Source: Pseudomonas agarici (GTDB lineage Bacteria; Pseudomonadota; Gammaproteobacteria; Pseudomonadales; Pseudomonadaceae). Taken from it: a stretch of DNA of 64,000 nt. The notes below the pieces were generated by a model. It was given only the letters and a program-made list of their open reading frames with translations. It made no database searches and had not been told where the DNA came from. Numbering within the stretch: the stretch's first letter is position 1; each line of letters opens with the position of its first letter. The translations under genes and the position numbers were made by a program. Location of the stretch: NCBI RefSeq assembly GCF_900109755.1, contig NZ_FOAR01000003.1, positions 32,594 through 96,593 on the forward strand. The letters run 5' to 3'. Positions 30,386 through 39,583 of this stretch are shown here, one piece after another.

Positions 30386-31837
30386 ATGTCCGTTCGTCGT
30401 ACTAAAATCGTCGCCACACTGGGCCCGGCCAGCAATTCGCCGCAAGTTCTGGAACAGCTGATTCTAGCTGGCCTGGACGTCGCCCGCCTGAACTTCTCCC
30501 ACGGTACCCCCGACGAGCACAAGGCTCGTGCCAGGCTGGTCCGCGACCTCGCCGCCAAACACGGGCGCTTCGTGGCGCTGCTGGGTGACCTGCAAGGCCC
30601 GAAGATCCGTATCGCCAAATTCGCCAACAAGCGCATCGAGTTGAAGATCGGTGATCCGTTCACCTTCTCCACCAGCCATCCGCTGACCGAAGGCAACCAG
30701 CAGGTCGTCGGTATCGACTACCCGGACCTGGTCAAGGACTGCGGCGTGGGCGACGAACTGCTGCTCGACGACGGTCGCGTGGTCATGCGGGTCGACACCG
30801 CTACCGCTACCGAATTGCGTTGCACCGTGACCATCGGCGGCCCGCTGTCGGACCATAAGGGGATCAACCGTCGCGGTGGCGGCCTGACCGCTCCGGCCCT
30901 GACCGAAAAGGACAAGGCCGACATCAAGCTCGCCGCTGAGATGGAAGTGGACTACCTTGCAGTCTCCTTCCCACGTGACGCCGCCGACATGGAATACGCC
31001 CGCAAACTGCGCGACGAAGCCGGCGGTACCGCCTGGCTGGTGGCGAAGATCGAGCGCGCCGAGGCCGTGGCCGACGACGAAACCCTCGACGGCCTGATCA
31101 AGGCCAGCGACGCCGTCATGGTTGCCCGTGGCGACCTCGGCGTGGAAATCGGCGACGCCGAGCTGGTGGGCATCCAGAAGAAAATCATTCTGCATGCGCG
31201 CCGCCACAATAAAGCCGTGATCGTTGCCACCCAGATGATGGAGTCGATGATCCAGAACCCGATGCCGACCCGTGCCGAAGTGTCCGACGTCGCCAACGCC
31301 GTACTGGATTACACCGACGCCGTCATGCTGTCGGCTGAAAGCGCCGCCGGTGCCTACCCGCTAGAAGCCGTGCAGGCCATGGCGCGCATCTGTGTCGGCG
31401 CGGAAAAGCATCCGACCAGCAAGACCTCCAGCCACCGTATCGGCAAGGTCTTCGAAAGCTGCGACCAGAGCATCGCCCTGGCAGCCATGTACACGGCCAA
31501 TCACTTCCCGGGCGTCAAGGCGATCATCGCCCTGACCGAAAGCGGCTACACACCGTTGATCATGTCGCGGATCCGTTCGTCGGTGCCCATCTACGCGTTT
31601 TCCCCGCATCGTGAGACCCAGGCTCGCGCAGCGATGTTCCGCGGTGTCTATACCGTGCCGTTCGACCCAGCTTCGCTACCGCCCGAGAAAGTCAGCCAGG
31701 CTGCGGTGGACGAGTTGCTCAAGCGCGGCGTGGTCGAGCAAGGCGACTGGGTCATCCTGACCAAGGGCGACAGCTACCACACCATCGGTGGCACCAACGG
31801 GATGAAGATCCTGCATGTCGGCGACCCGATGGTCTGA
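30386..31837 (+). CDS. pyk: Pyruvate kinase
   Basis: This enzyme converts PEP and ADP to pyruvate and ATP. The 483-residue product starts VRRTKIVATLGPASN. It has the catalytic TIM barrel interrupted by the B domain. The signature around the catalytic Lys is AWLVAKIERAEAV, the metal/phosphate region is VMVARGDLGVEIG, and ATQMMESMI is followed by the C-terminal allosteric domain. Pseudomonads have PykA and PykF types. The locus next to the ferredoxin reductase/GGDEF/fumarase genes matches PA4329 (pykA), but I do not assign the isoform on sequence. A terminator follows. Confidence 0.96.
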   Translation: MSVRRTKIVATLGPASNSPQVLEQLILAGLDVARLNFSHGTPDEHKARARLVRDLAAKHGRFVALLGDLQGPKIRIAKFANKRIELKIGDPFTFSTSHPLTEGNQQVVGIDYPDLVKDCGVGDELLLDDGRVVMRVDTATATELRCTVTIGGPLSDHKGINRRGGGLTAPALTEKDKADIKLAAEMEVDYLAVSFPRDAADMEYARKLRDEAGGTAWLVAKIERAEAVADDETLDGLIKASDAVMVARGDLGVEIGDAELVGIQKKIILHARRHNKAVIVATQMMESMIQNPMPTRAEVSDVANAVLDYTDAVMLSAESAAGAYPLEAVQAMARICVGAEKHPTSKTSSHRIGKVFESCDQSIALAAMYTANHFPGVKAIIALTESGYTPLIMSRIRSSVPIYAFSPHRETQARAAMFRGVYTVPFDPASLPPEKVSQAAVDELLKRGVVEQGDWVILTKGDSYHTIGGTNGMKILHVGDPMV

Positions 31838-31857
31838 GTGACCTGACGCTGTGCTCA

Positions 31858-31890
31858 AAGCCTCGCCGCAGTAGTGCCGCGAGGCTTTTT
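31858..31890 (+). terminator. Rho-independent terminator after pyk
   Basis: The stem AAAGCCTCGC / GCGAGGCTTT with an 11-12-base loop is followed by a U-tract. It lies 20 bases downstream of the pyk stop and in the convergent gap with the ferredoxin reductase gene. Confidence 0.8.
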
Positions 31891-31944
31891 GCCTTATGTC
31901 ACCCAGACACCAGGCATTGTGGATGCTCTGCTCTTGAGCGCCAT

Positions 31945-32883
31945 TCAACCGCGTGACAGGAACACATCTGCAAGCAGTTGATTGCGCGGCAATCCGAGCA
32001 GGTACAGGCGCTTGGCAAAGACTTCGACACTGGCCGGGGCACCACAGAGTAGAGCCAAGGTTTGTCGTGAGGCAAGCCGTAGTTTGGCCAGAAACTCCGG
32101 CAGTTCAGCCCCTTCCAGATATTGGACCGTGACATTGCCATGGGCACCGGCCAGTTCGGCCAGCTCAGTGGCCAGGTAGTGTTCATGGCGACCATGAGCC
32201 AGGTGCACCAAACGAATCGGTCCTGCGTGCCCCTGGCGCAAGGCTTCGCGCAGCACGCCCCATAACGGCCCCAGCCCTGTGCCGGCCGCCAGCAGCCACA
32301 GTGGCCGGGCATGCCAGTCGGGATTGTAATGCAAGGCGCCGCCACGTAATTCCCCCAGGCGAATTATTTCGCCGATCCTGAAGCCTCGGGCCGCGTCGCT
32401 GAACTCGCCGGGCTGGCGGCAATCGAGGTGAAACTCCAGGTAGCGGTCCTCCTGGGGCAGGCTCGCCAATGAATAAGGGCGCGCAACACCCTGGGTTGTC
32501 CACAGCACCAAGTGCTGGCCGGCGCAATAACGCAGTGGCCGCTCCGGCAACAGCCGTAGACGCAATACCGTGGGGCTCAACCAGTCGAGTTCGCTGATAT
32601 GGGCCAGCGCCCCATCGCGCAGCGGATCGAAGATTTCCAGGTACAAGTCTTCGCGCATCTGGCATTGGCAGGCCAGCCGCCAGCCGCGCTCACGCTGTTC
32701 AAGGGTCAGGGCATTCGGTTGATTGTCTTGCGGTTCGCCCTGCAGACAATGCACCAGGCAGGCATGGCAACTGCCCGCTCGACAACTGTAGGGCACCCTC
32801 ACCCCAGCCTGGTTCAAGGCATCGAGCAGATTGCCGCCGCTGGCCACCGACCAGACTCGTTCACCGACCCGCAACTCAGGCAT
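31945..32883 (-). CDS. 2Fe-2S ferredoxin-NAD(P)H oxidoreductase (single-chain reductase)
   Basis: A 312-residue electron-transfer protein. An N-terminal plant-type 2Fe-2S domain (VPYSCRAGSCHACLVHCLQGE plus the fourth Cys in ACQCQM) precedes an FAD-binding barrel (ARPYSLAS) and an NAD(P)-binding domain (LLAAGTGLGPLWGVL, LLCGAP). The architecture matches reductase components of oxygenases, but no oxygenase is nearby. The ATG at 32883 lies inside the end of the upstream GGDEF gene (8-base overlap), so the two are translationally coupled. Electron acceptor unknown. Confidence 0.88.
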   Translation of the reverse strand: MPELRVGERVWSVASGGNLLDALNQAGVRVPYSCRAGSCHACLVHCLQGEPQDNQPNALTLEQRERGWRLACQCQMREDLYLEIFDPLRDGALAHISELDWLSPTVLRLRLLPERPLRYCAGQHLVLWTTQGVARPYSLASLPQEDRYLEFHLDCRQPGEFSDAARGFRIGEIIRLGELRGGALHYNPDWHARPLWLLAAGTGLGPLWGVLREALRQGHAGPIRLVHLAHGRHEHYLATELAELAGAHGNVTVQYLEGAELPEFLAKLRLASRQTLALLCGAPASVEVFAKRLYLLGLPRNQLLADVFLSRG

Positions 32884-34012
32884 CGCTGTATTCCCAGGCG
32901 GCGCAACAGTGGTTACGCCCGTCGCGTTTGGCGCGGTACAGCGCCTGATCGGCACGCTGCAAGGCCTCATCCAGATCGTCGCCTGCGGCCATCAGTGTCA
33001 TGCCCACCGACAGGCTCAAGTTGCTCACCGTCACCCCCACCAGTTCGACCTGGGTAAAGGCTAGACGCAGACGTTCGCAGCAGGCCGTCAGGCGCTCGGG
33101 ATCGGCATTGGGCAAGAGCAGCACGAATTCTTCTCCTCCATAACGCGCCAATACATCACCTTCGCGCGCGCAGGCGCCGGCCACACCGGCGAACGCCTGC
33201 AATACCTGATCACCGGTCGCATGCCCATGGACATCATTGATGCGCTTGAAATGATCAAGATCGATCAGGGCCAGACCGTGCACCGTGTCCGGATCCATCA
33301 GTTCCAGCTCGCGGGAGGCCAGGCGCAGGAAGTGTCGACGATTATACAGGCCGGTCAGTTCGTCGGTGGCGACCAGGTCTTCCAGCTGGCGCATCATCCC
33401 CCGCAGGGTATCCTGATGGGCCTGCAAGGCAAACCGTCGTTGTCGCATGCGCTGGCGAGACGCTTGTACATAACTGGCATATAGGCACAGCCAAGCCAAC
33501 ACCACGAACAGCACACAGACCTGTAGCACCGCCAACCCAGGATCGGGCAGTCGGAACTGGTAACCTTCCTGGAGATTCAGGGCGGCAAAGCTGAAAAACA
33601 CCAACGCCGCGCACCGCACAAATTTGCGCCGCGGCAGATGAAACAGGCCAAACAGCAGCACCAGTGGGTAAAACACCAGGAAAGTGCCGCGAGCATGCTC
33701 AAGGTTGGCCATCATGTAGGTTTGCCAGCCCAGCCCCAGCAATACCTGGAACTCGGTCAGACTCGGGTCGCGAAAGCGCAGGTTACGACCACTGAAAAAC
33801 AGCCAGCCGAGCCCACACTGACTGGCGATCACCAGGCCGGTAATGACCAGTGCCGTGGTGACACTGGCCCGCTGCTGGTCGGTGAAAATCGCCGCCCAGA
33901 CCAATGGCAGCACCAGCACATATGTACCGGCAGCCAGGGCAAAGCGTTTGCGTAACAGACTCTGTATGGCTTTATGGGTCAATCTATGACTCACCGTGCG
34001 CTGAGGGCTCAA
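32876..34012 (-). CDS. Membrane-bound diguanylate cyclase (GGDEF), SadC-like position
   Basis: A 378-residue protein. Five to six N-terminal hydrophobic segments (residues ~22-185) form a membrane sensor. A short coiled coil precedes an intact GGDEF domain (ATDELTGLYNRRHFL, RYGGEEFVLLLP). An allosteric inhibitory I-site REGD lies five residues before GGEEF, so it should make c-di-GMP with product inhibition. The start is probably TTG at 34012 with AGGA seven bases upstream. Position between the ferredoxin reductase and fumarase genes equals P. aeruginosa PA4332 (sadC), but this product is shorter, so I leave the symbol blank. Confidence 0.9.
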   Translation of the reverse strand: MSPQRTVSHRLTHKAIQSLLRKRFALAAGTYVLVLPLVWAAIFTDQQRASVTTALVITGLVIASQCGLGWLFFSGRNLRFRDPSLTEFQVLLGLGWQTYMMANLEHARGTFLVFYPLVLLFGLFHLPRRKFVRCAALVFFSFAALNLQEGYQFRLPDPGLAVLQVCVLFVVLAWLCLYASYVQASRQRMRQRRFALQAHQDTLRGMMRQLEDLVATDELTGLYNRRHFLRLASRELELMDPDTVHGLALIDLDHFKRINDVHGHATGDQVLQAFAGVAGACAREGDVLARYGGEEFVLLLPNADPERLTACCERLRLAFTQVELVGVTVSNLSLSVGMTLMAAGDDLDEALQRADQALYRAKRDGRNHCCAAWEYSDA

Positions 34013-34338
34013 AGGGTTTCCTTCCCGTACAGGCCACCCGTCACTCTAGTGATCTGGAGCAAAAATAACTATTCAATTTTTTACCACCCGTACAGCCCTT
34101 GCTGTACGAGTACCAAGGAGCAATGCTCGCCATCGGTCGGCCAAGGTTTGACCACTGACGGATGTACCCGACAACCGGGCGGGTTATACTGCCGCGCCTT
34201 TTTGGTGCCGGTCCTGCGTGCCCGGCCAGCCTTAAAAGATGTTTTCGACAGACCCTGGTGCCCCGCCTCAAGGCAGGGCACCTATTGATCGCAAACACCT
34301 TACTTGAATGTTCCCGTCTCTATAGAGGAGCGCGCCCC
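34013..34338. other. Intergenic region upstream of fumarase
   Basis: These 326 bases lie between the divergent GGDEF and fumarase genes. A TATACT hexamer at 34185-34190 is a good -10 box for fumarase, without a clear -35 at proper spacing. Downstream lies a GC-rich hairpin (34257-34282), listed separately. No small gene is evident. Confidence 0.45.
34257..34282 (+). promoter_or_regulatory. Hairpin in the fumarase 5' leader
   Basis: GGTGCCC and GGGCACC form a 7-bp stem with a nested GCC/GGC pair inside. It is 57 bases before the fumarase start and downstream of the -10 box. There is no U-tract, so it is not a terminator. It could affect translation or RNA stability. Confidence 0.3.
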
Positions 34339-35862
34339 ATGACCGTGATCAAGCAAGACGACCTGATACAGAGCGTCGCCGATGCACTTCAGTTTATTTC
34401 CTATTATCATCCCGTGGACTTCATCCAGGCTATGCACGAGGCCTATCTGCGGGAAGAGTCGCCGGCCGCCCGTGACTCCATGGCACAGATCCTGATTAAC
34501 TCGCGCATGTGCGCCACCGGCCACCGGCCCATCTGCCAGGACACCGGGATCGTCACCGTATTCGTGCGCGTCGGCATGGACGTGCGCTGGGACGGCGCCA
34601 CCATGGGCCTGGACGACATGATCAACGAAGGCGTGCGTCGCGCTTACAACCTGCCGGAAAACGTCCTGCGCGCCTCGATCCTGGCCGATCCGGCAGGTGC
34701 CCGCAAAAACACCAAGGACAACACTCCGGCGGTCATCCACTACTCCATCGTCCCGGGTAACACGGTGGAAGTGGATGTGGCGGCCAAGGGTGGCGGTTCC
34801 GAGAACAAGTCAAAGATGGCCATGCTCAACCCCTCCGACTCAATCGTCGACTGGGTCCTCAAGACCGTACCGACCATGGGCGCCGGCTGGTGTCCACCGG
34901 GCATGCTCGGCATCGGTATCGGCGGCACCGCCGAGAAAGCCGCGGTCATGGCCAAGGAAGTGTTGATGGAGTCTATCGACATCCACGAGCTGAAGAAGCG
35001 CGGTCCATCCAATCGCATCGAAGAAATGCGCCTGGAGCTATTCGAAAAGGTCAACCAACTGGGCATCGGTGCCCAGGGTCTTGGCGGCCTGACCACCGTG
35101 CTCGACGTGAAGATCATGGACTACCCGACCCACGCGGCTTCCCTGCCCGTGTGCATGATCCCCAACTGCGCCGCCACTCGCCACGCGCACTTCGTGCTCG
35201 ACGGTTCCGGCCCGGCCTCGCTGGAGGCGCCATCGCTGGACGCCTATCCGGAAATTGTCTGGGAAGCCGGTCCATCAGCCCGGCGCGTCAACCTCGACAC
35301 CCTGACCCCAGAAGACGTGCAGAGCTGGAAGCCGGGCGAAACCGTGCTGCTCAACGGTAAGATGCTCACCGGGCGCGATGCCGCGCACAAGCGTATGGTG
35401 GAAATGCTGAACAAGGGTGAAACCTTGCCGGTCGACCTCAAAGGCCGCTTCATCTATTACGTCGGCCCGGTGGATCCGGTGCGTGAAGAAGTCGTCGGCC
35501 CTGCGGGTCCGACCACCGCTACGCGCATGGATAAATTCACCCGGCAGATCCTCGACCAGACCGGCCTGTTGGGCATGATTGGCAAATCCGAGCGCGGCCC
35601 AACCGCCATCGAGGCGATCAAGGACCACAAGGCCGTGTACCTGATGGCCGTGGGTGGCGCTGCCTACCTGGTGGCCCAGGCCATCAAGAAATCCAAGGTC
35701 GTCGCCTTTGCCGAACTGGGCATGGAAGCGATCTACGAGTTCGAGGTCAAGGACATGCCAGTCACGGTCGCTGTCGATACCAAGGGCGAGTCGGTACACA
35801 TCACCGGTCCAGCGATCTGGAGCAAGAAGATCAGCGACAGCCTGGCGGTAGAAGTGCAGTAA
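34339..35862 (+). CDS. fumA: Class I (4Fe-4S) fumarate hydratase
   Basis: This TCA-cycle enzyme interconverts fumarate and malate. At 507 residues it has the usual class I length, with an N-terminal alpha domain containing ICQDTG and a C-terminal beta domain. The cluster Cys residues lie in ICQDTG, GAGWCPPGMLG and MIPNCAATRH. The IGKSERGPTAIEAI segment is characteristic. GAGGAG is ten bases upstream of the ATG at 34339; the ORF continues upstream to 34162 through the leader and is rejected. The oxygen-labile cluster contrasts with FumC. A strong terminator follows. Confidence 0.95.
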   Translation: MTVIKQDDLIQSVADALQFISYYHPVDFIQAMHEAYLREESPAARDSMAQILINSRMCATGHRPICQDTGIVTVFVRVGMDVRWDGATMGLDDMINEGVRRAYNLPENVLRASILADPAGARKNTKDNTPAVIHYSIVPGNTVEVDVAAKGGGSENKSKMAMLNPSDSIVDWVLKTVPTMGAGWCPPGMLGIGIGGTAEKAAVMAKEVLMESIDIHELKKRGPSNRIEEMRLELFEKVNQLGIGAQGLGGLTTVLDVKIMDYPTHAASLPVCMIPNCAATRHAHFVLDGSGPASLEAPSLDAYPEIVWEAGPSARRVNLDTLTPEDVQSWKPGETVLLNGKMLTGRDAAHKRMVEMLNKGETLPVDLKGRFIYYVGPVDPVREEVVGPAGPTTATRMDKFTRQILDQTGLLGMIGKSERGPTAIEAIKDHKAVYLMAVGGAAYLVAQAIKKSKVVAFAELGMEAIYEFEVKDMPVTVAVDTKGESVHITGPAIWSKKISDSLAVEVQ

Positions 35863-35875
35863 GCGCTCTCGTTGC

Positions 35876-35913
35876 AAAAAAAAGCGGCCCGGTTTATCCG
35901 GGCCGCTTTTTTT
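35876..35913 (+). terminator. Rho-independent terminator after fumarase
   Basis: A long near-perfect stem (AAAAAAAGCGGCCCGG / CCGGGCCGCTTTTTTT) with a small loop lies 14 bases past the fumA stop. It is symmetrical and likely also ends the converging MFS operon. Confidence 0.93.
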
Positions 35914-35929
35914 GGAGACGACTATTGGT

Positions 35930-37270
35930 TCATTCAGACTCAAGCTTGTCCAGGCTGCGCAGTTTCTGCGGCAGCCCCCACAACAGCAACGCGGCAGCGA
36001 TCAGACTGGTGACACCGATGACGTAAAGCGCGGGCGTCGTGCTGCCACTGAGGTCCTTGATTCGCCCGACCATAACCGGGCTGATGATGCCACCAAACTG
36101 CCCCAGGGTATTGATTACCGCGATGCCACCTGCGGCTCCGGCACCCGCGCCGGCCAGCAGTTTCGGCGGTAGTGCCCAGAAGGCGGGGATCGACGCGATG
36201 ATCCCGGCGCCTAGCAGACTCAGCGCCACGATCAGGAATACCGTGTGATCGGCAAAAATCCCCGCGCAGAAGAAACCGATTGCCCCCAGCACCACCAAGC
36301 CGCAGACAAACTTGCGGCGCTCGCCACTGGCATCGGACAAGCGGCCTACCACCACCATGCTAATGGCACCACAGATGTACGGGATCGCCGTGAGCAGCCC
36401 GATGATCACCGGGCTTTGAGTGCCCGCGCTACGAATCAACTGCGGCGCCCAGAAGTTCAGTCCATAAGAGGCAATCTGGATCAGGAAGTAAATCAGCCCC
36501 AGTGTCAGGAAACCGGGAATACGCAGTGCGGCCAATAGCGAACTGCCAGATTGGTGCGGCTCATGCCGGGCGATACGGCTCGACAACAAAGTCTTCTCCG
36601 TCGACGTCAACCAGTGGGCATCGTCGATACGGTCCTTGAGCAAACCCAGCACCAGCAGGCCAAGGCCAATGCAGGGCAGGCCGCCGAGCAGGAACAACCA
36701 GTGCCAGCCGCGCATCTGCAACACACCGTCAAGGTGTGCCAGCACCAGTCCGGAGAGCGGTGCGCCCACCAGCCCGGCGAACGCCGAGGCAAGAAACAGC
36801 ATCGAGGTGATACGCCCGCGATAGTGCTGGGGAAACCACAAGGTCAGGTAATACAACACACCCGGTGCAAAACCGGCCTCCATCGCGCCAATGACAAACC
36901 GCAACGCATAGAACTGCCATTCGCTGTTGACAAAGACCATCGCCGCCGTCGCCGCGCCCCAGGACATCATGATCCGGGCGATCCAACGCCGCGCACCGAC
37001 CTTGTACAGCATCATGTTGCTCGGCACCTCGAACAACACATACCCAACCACGAACAGCCCCGCACCCAATCCGTAGGCGGTGTCGCTGAGGCTCAGGTCG
37101 GTCTGTAACTGGAACTTGGCGAAACTGATATTGATCCGGTCGAAGAAGGCGAACAGGTAGCAGACCATGATCAGCGGCATGATTCGCCAGGCGACTTTGC
37201 TGATCAGGGCTTTTTCGGCATCGTGTATAACGGCGGGACTCTGGCCCGCCTCCAAGACATTGAGGCTCAT
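35930..37270 (-). CDS. MFS transporter, anion:cation symporter type
   Basis: A 446-residue 12-TM permease of the ACS family (phthalate/tartrate/glucarate type). It has FFDRINISFAKFQLQTDL at the end of TM1 and the motif GYVLFEVPSNMML in TM2. A long central loop (LKDRIDDAHWLTSTEKTLL) and the second six-TM half (TLGLIYFLIQIASYGLNFWAPQLI) follow. It is the distal gene of the CoA-transferase/HMG-CoA-lyase group, 78 bp after the lyase, and probably imports the organic acid these enzymes degrade. Confidence 0.88.
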   Translation of the reverse strand: MSLNVLEAGQSPAVIHDAEKALISKVAWRIMPLIMVCYLFAFFDRINISFAKFQLQTDLSLSDTAYGLGAGLFVVGYVLFEVPSNMMLYKVGARRWIARIMMSWGAATAAMVFVNSEWQFYALRFVIGAMEAGFAPGVLYYLTLWFPQHYRGRITSMLFLASAFAGLVGAPLSGLVLAHLDGVLQMRGWHWLFLLGGLPCIGLGLLVLGLLKDRIDDAHWLTSTEKTLLSSRIARHEPHQSGSSLLAALRIPGFLTLGLIYFLIQIASYGLNFWAPQLIRSAGTQSPVIIGLLTAIPYICGAISMVVVGRLSDASGERRKFVCGLVVLGAIGFFCAGIFADHTVFLIVALSLLGAGIIASIPAFWALPPKLLAGAGAGAAGGIAVINTLGQFGGIISPVMVGRIKDLSGSTTPALYVIGVTSLIAAALLLWGLPQKLRSLDKLESE

Positions 37271-37348
37271 GGTGTTTCTCCAGGCGGACTGTTCGTGAGT
37301 GTCCGATTGTTTTTGTTGTCTGGTAAAGGTTGTCTGAAACGGCTATCG

Positions 37349-38290
37349 CTACGAACCGACGCCGAACTTCAGTGCCGAATGCAAATCACAATTGCGTCCG
37401 GCCTTGGCTACCTGGCCGGGCAGCTCGTGCCCGAGCAACGCCGGCAGGCGACGAGAGATCGCCAACAGCGCCGGCAGATCGATACCGGTGTCGATGCCCA
37501 TTTCGTCGCACAGATTGACCAGGTCCTCGGTGCAGATATTGCCCGAGGCCCCAGGCGCGAAAGGACAACCGCCCAGCCCGCCGACCGACGCGTCGAAACG
37601 CCGGGCACCGGCTTCATACGCCGCCAGCACGTTGCACAGGCCGAGGCCACGGGTGTTGTGAAAATGCAGGGTCAACGCCTGCGCCGGCAGGCGTTCGAGT
37701 ACGCGCTTGACCAAGCGTTGCACCTGACGCGGATTGGCCATGCCGGTAGTGTCGGCCAGGGTGATACCCTGCATACCCATGTCCAGGTAGGTATCGACGA
37801 TCTGCACCACGCGGTCTTCGTCAATTACACCTTCGAACGGGCAGCCGAAGGTCGTGGCGACGGTGGCGTTCAACAGCACCGCCTCGGTGCTGACCCGTTC
37901 GATGACCGTACCAAAGGCCGCCAGCGACGCCTCGCAACTCATGCGCATGTTGGCCTGGTTATGGGTCTGGCTGGCGGACATCACCAGGTTCAGTTCATCG
38001 GCACCAGCCGCCAGAGCCCGCTCGGCACCTTTCAGGTTCGGCACCAACGCCACGTAGATCACTCCCGCCTGGCGACGAATACCCTGAAAGACTTGTTCAC
38101 CGTCACGCAGCGCCGGAACCGCCTTGGGCGAGACAAACGAACCGCCTTCGATCCGCGAGAAACCGGCGAGCGACAACTCGTCGATCAAGGCGATTTTGTC
38201 GGCGGTTTCCACCCAGCTCGGTTCGATCTGCAAACCATCGCGAGGAGACACTTCCTGGACGACCAGGCGTTCGGAAAAATCGCGAATCAT
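37349..38290 (-). CDS. Hydroxymethylglutaryl-CoA lyase
   Basis: This TIM-barrel lyase splits HMG-CoA into acetoacetate and acetyl-CoA. The 313-residue product has the N-terminal EVSPRDGLQIEPSWV with the metal Asp and the catalytic Arg. The downstream HFHNTRGLGLCN supplies metal His residues, and the active-site Cys region is GLGGCPFAPGASGN. Its ATG overlaps the upstream CoA-transferase stop (ATGA), so the two are coupled. A related citramalyl-CoA activity is possible because the two lyase types look alike. Confidence 0.9.
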   Translation of the reverse strand: MIRDFSERLVVQEVSPRDGLQIEPSWVETADKIALIDELSLAGFSRIEGGSFVSPKAVPALRDGEQVFQGIRRQAGVIYVALVPNLKGAERALAAGADELNLVMSASQTHNQANMRMSCEASLAAFGTVIERVSTEAVLLNATVATTFGCPFEGVIDEDRVVQIVDTYLDMGMQGITLADTTGMANPRQVQRLVKRVLERLPAQALTLHFHNTRGLGLCNVLAAYEAGARRFDASVGGLGGCPFAPGASGNICTEDLVNLCDEMGIDTGIDLPALLAISRRLPALLGHELPGQVAKAGRNCDLHSALKFGVGS

Positions 38291-39480
38291 TGCACCACCC
38301 CTTCGGATTTCAGGCGTTGGATATCGGCCTCGATCAGCCCCAGGCCTTGGAGAATGTCCTGGGTATGCTGGCCAAGAGCCGGACCTTGCCAGTTCACCCT
38401 GCCCGGAGTCTCGGACAGCTTGGGCACGATACCCGGCATCTTCACTTGGGCGCCGCCGGGCAATTGCGCATCGAGCAACATGTCGCGGGCCTGGTAATGG
38501 GGATCGGCGACAATATCGGCGACCGAGTAAATCCGCCCAGCCGGTACCTCGGCATCCTGCAAGGCAGCCAGTACATCGTCGATCGGCAGGCTGCTGGTCC
38601 AGTGGGTAATCGCCGCGTCCAGTACACCGCTTTGCGCCGCTCGGCCATCGTTGTGAGCGAACTGCGGCGCTTCGGCCAGATCCGGACGGCCAATCACGTT
38701 CATCAAGCGCCGGTAGATCGGGTCGCTGTTGCCGGCAATCACCACATAGGCACCCTCGGCAGTCAGGTAAGTATTGGACGGTGCGATACCGGGCAAGGCT
38801 CCGCCTGTGCGTTCACGGACATGGCCAAGCAGATCGTATTCCGGCACCAGGCTTTCCATGACGTTGAACACACTTTCGGCCAGGGAGACATCGACCACCT
38901 GCCCCTCGCCCTGTCCGCTCTTGACGCGCAGCAACGAAATCAACGCGCCGATGACGCCGTGCAACGAGGCCAGGGAATCGCCAAGGCTGACACCGACCCG
39001 TGCCGGCGGCGAACCAGGTGTGCCGGTGGTGTAGCGAATGCCGCCCATGGCCTCGCCGATAGCGCCGAATCCCGGACGGTCGCGATAAGGGCCGGTTTGA
39101 CCGTAGCCGGAAATGCGCACCAACGTCAGCTTGGGATTGATGGCATGCAACACGTCCCAACCGAGACCGAGTTTTTCCAGGGCGCCGGGACGCAGGTTTT
39201 CGATCAATACATCGGCGTCGCTCGCCAGTTGCTTGATCAGCTCGATGCCTTGCGTCGACTTGAGATTCAACGCCAGGGATTTTTTGTTCCTCGATTGCAA
39301 GTACCACCAAAGCGAAGTGCCTTCGTGGAGCTTTCGCCACTTGCGAAGAGGATCGCCCTGGCCAATGGATTCGATCTTGATCACCTCAGCACCGAACTCG
39401 CCGAGTATACGAGCGGCAAAAGGCGCAGCAATCAACGTGCCGATCTCGATCACCTTGATTCCACTCAGGGGAGCAGTCAT
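38287..39480 (-). CDS. CaiB/BaiF (family III) CoA-transferase
   Basis: A 397-residue family III CoA-transferase that activates a carboxylic acid with CoA from a donor such as succinyl-CoA. The N-terminus reads LSGIKVIEIGTLIAAPFAARILGEFGAEVIKIE. The catalytic Asp is expected in the GFGAIGEAMGG/FNVME region, where family members carry it after the RPGFGAI motif; I cannot place it with certainty by eye. The ATG at 39480 has GAGGT eight bases upstream. It is the first gene of the operon and is coupled to the lyase. The likely substrate is 3-hydroxy-3-methylglutarate or a related branched dicarboxylate (inference). Confidence 0.87.
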   Translation of the reverse strand: MTAPLSGIKVIEIGTLIAAPFAARILGEFGAEVIKIESIGQGDPLRKWRKLHEGTSLWWYLQSRNKKSLALNLKSTQGIELIKQLASDADVLIENLRPGALEKLGLGWDVLHAINPKLTLVRISGYGQTGPYRDRPGFGAIGEAMGGIRYTTGTPGSPPARVGVSLGDSLASLHGVIGALISLLRVKSGQGEGQVVDVSLAESVFNVMESLVPEYDLLGHVRERTGGALPGIAPSNTYLTAEGAYVVIAGNSDPIYRRLMNVIGRPDLAEAPQFAHNDGRAAQSGVLDAAITHWTSSLPIDDVLAALQDAEVPAGRIYSVADIVADPHYQARDMLLDAQLPGGAQVKMPGIVPKLSETPGRVNWQGPALGQHTQDILQGLGLIEADIQRLKSEGVVQ

Positions 39481-39583
39481 CACCGGTACCTCACACTCTT
39501 GGAATTTGTTCCCAAGGCTAGTGGAGCAACGGCTAATCGATCCAACCTTCACTCGGCAAGCTTCGTTCGCCAAACGCGAACGC

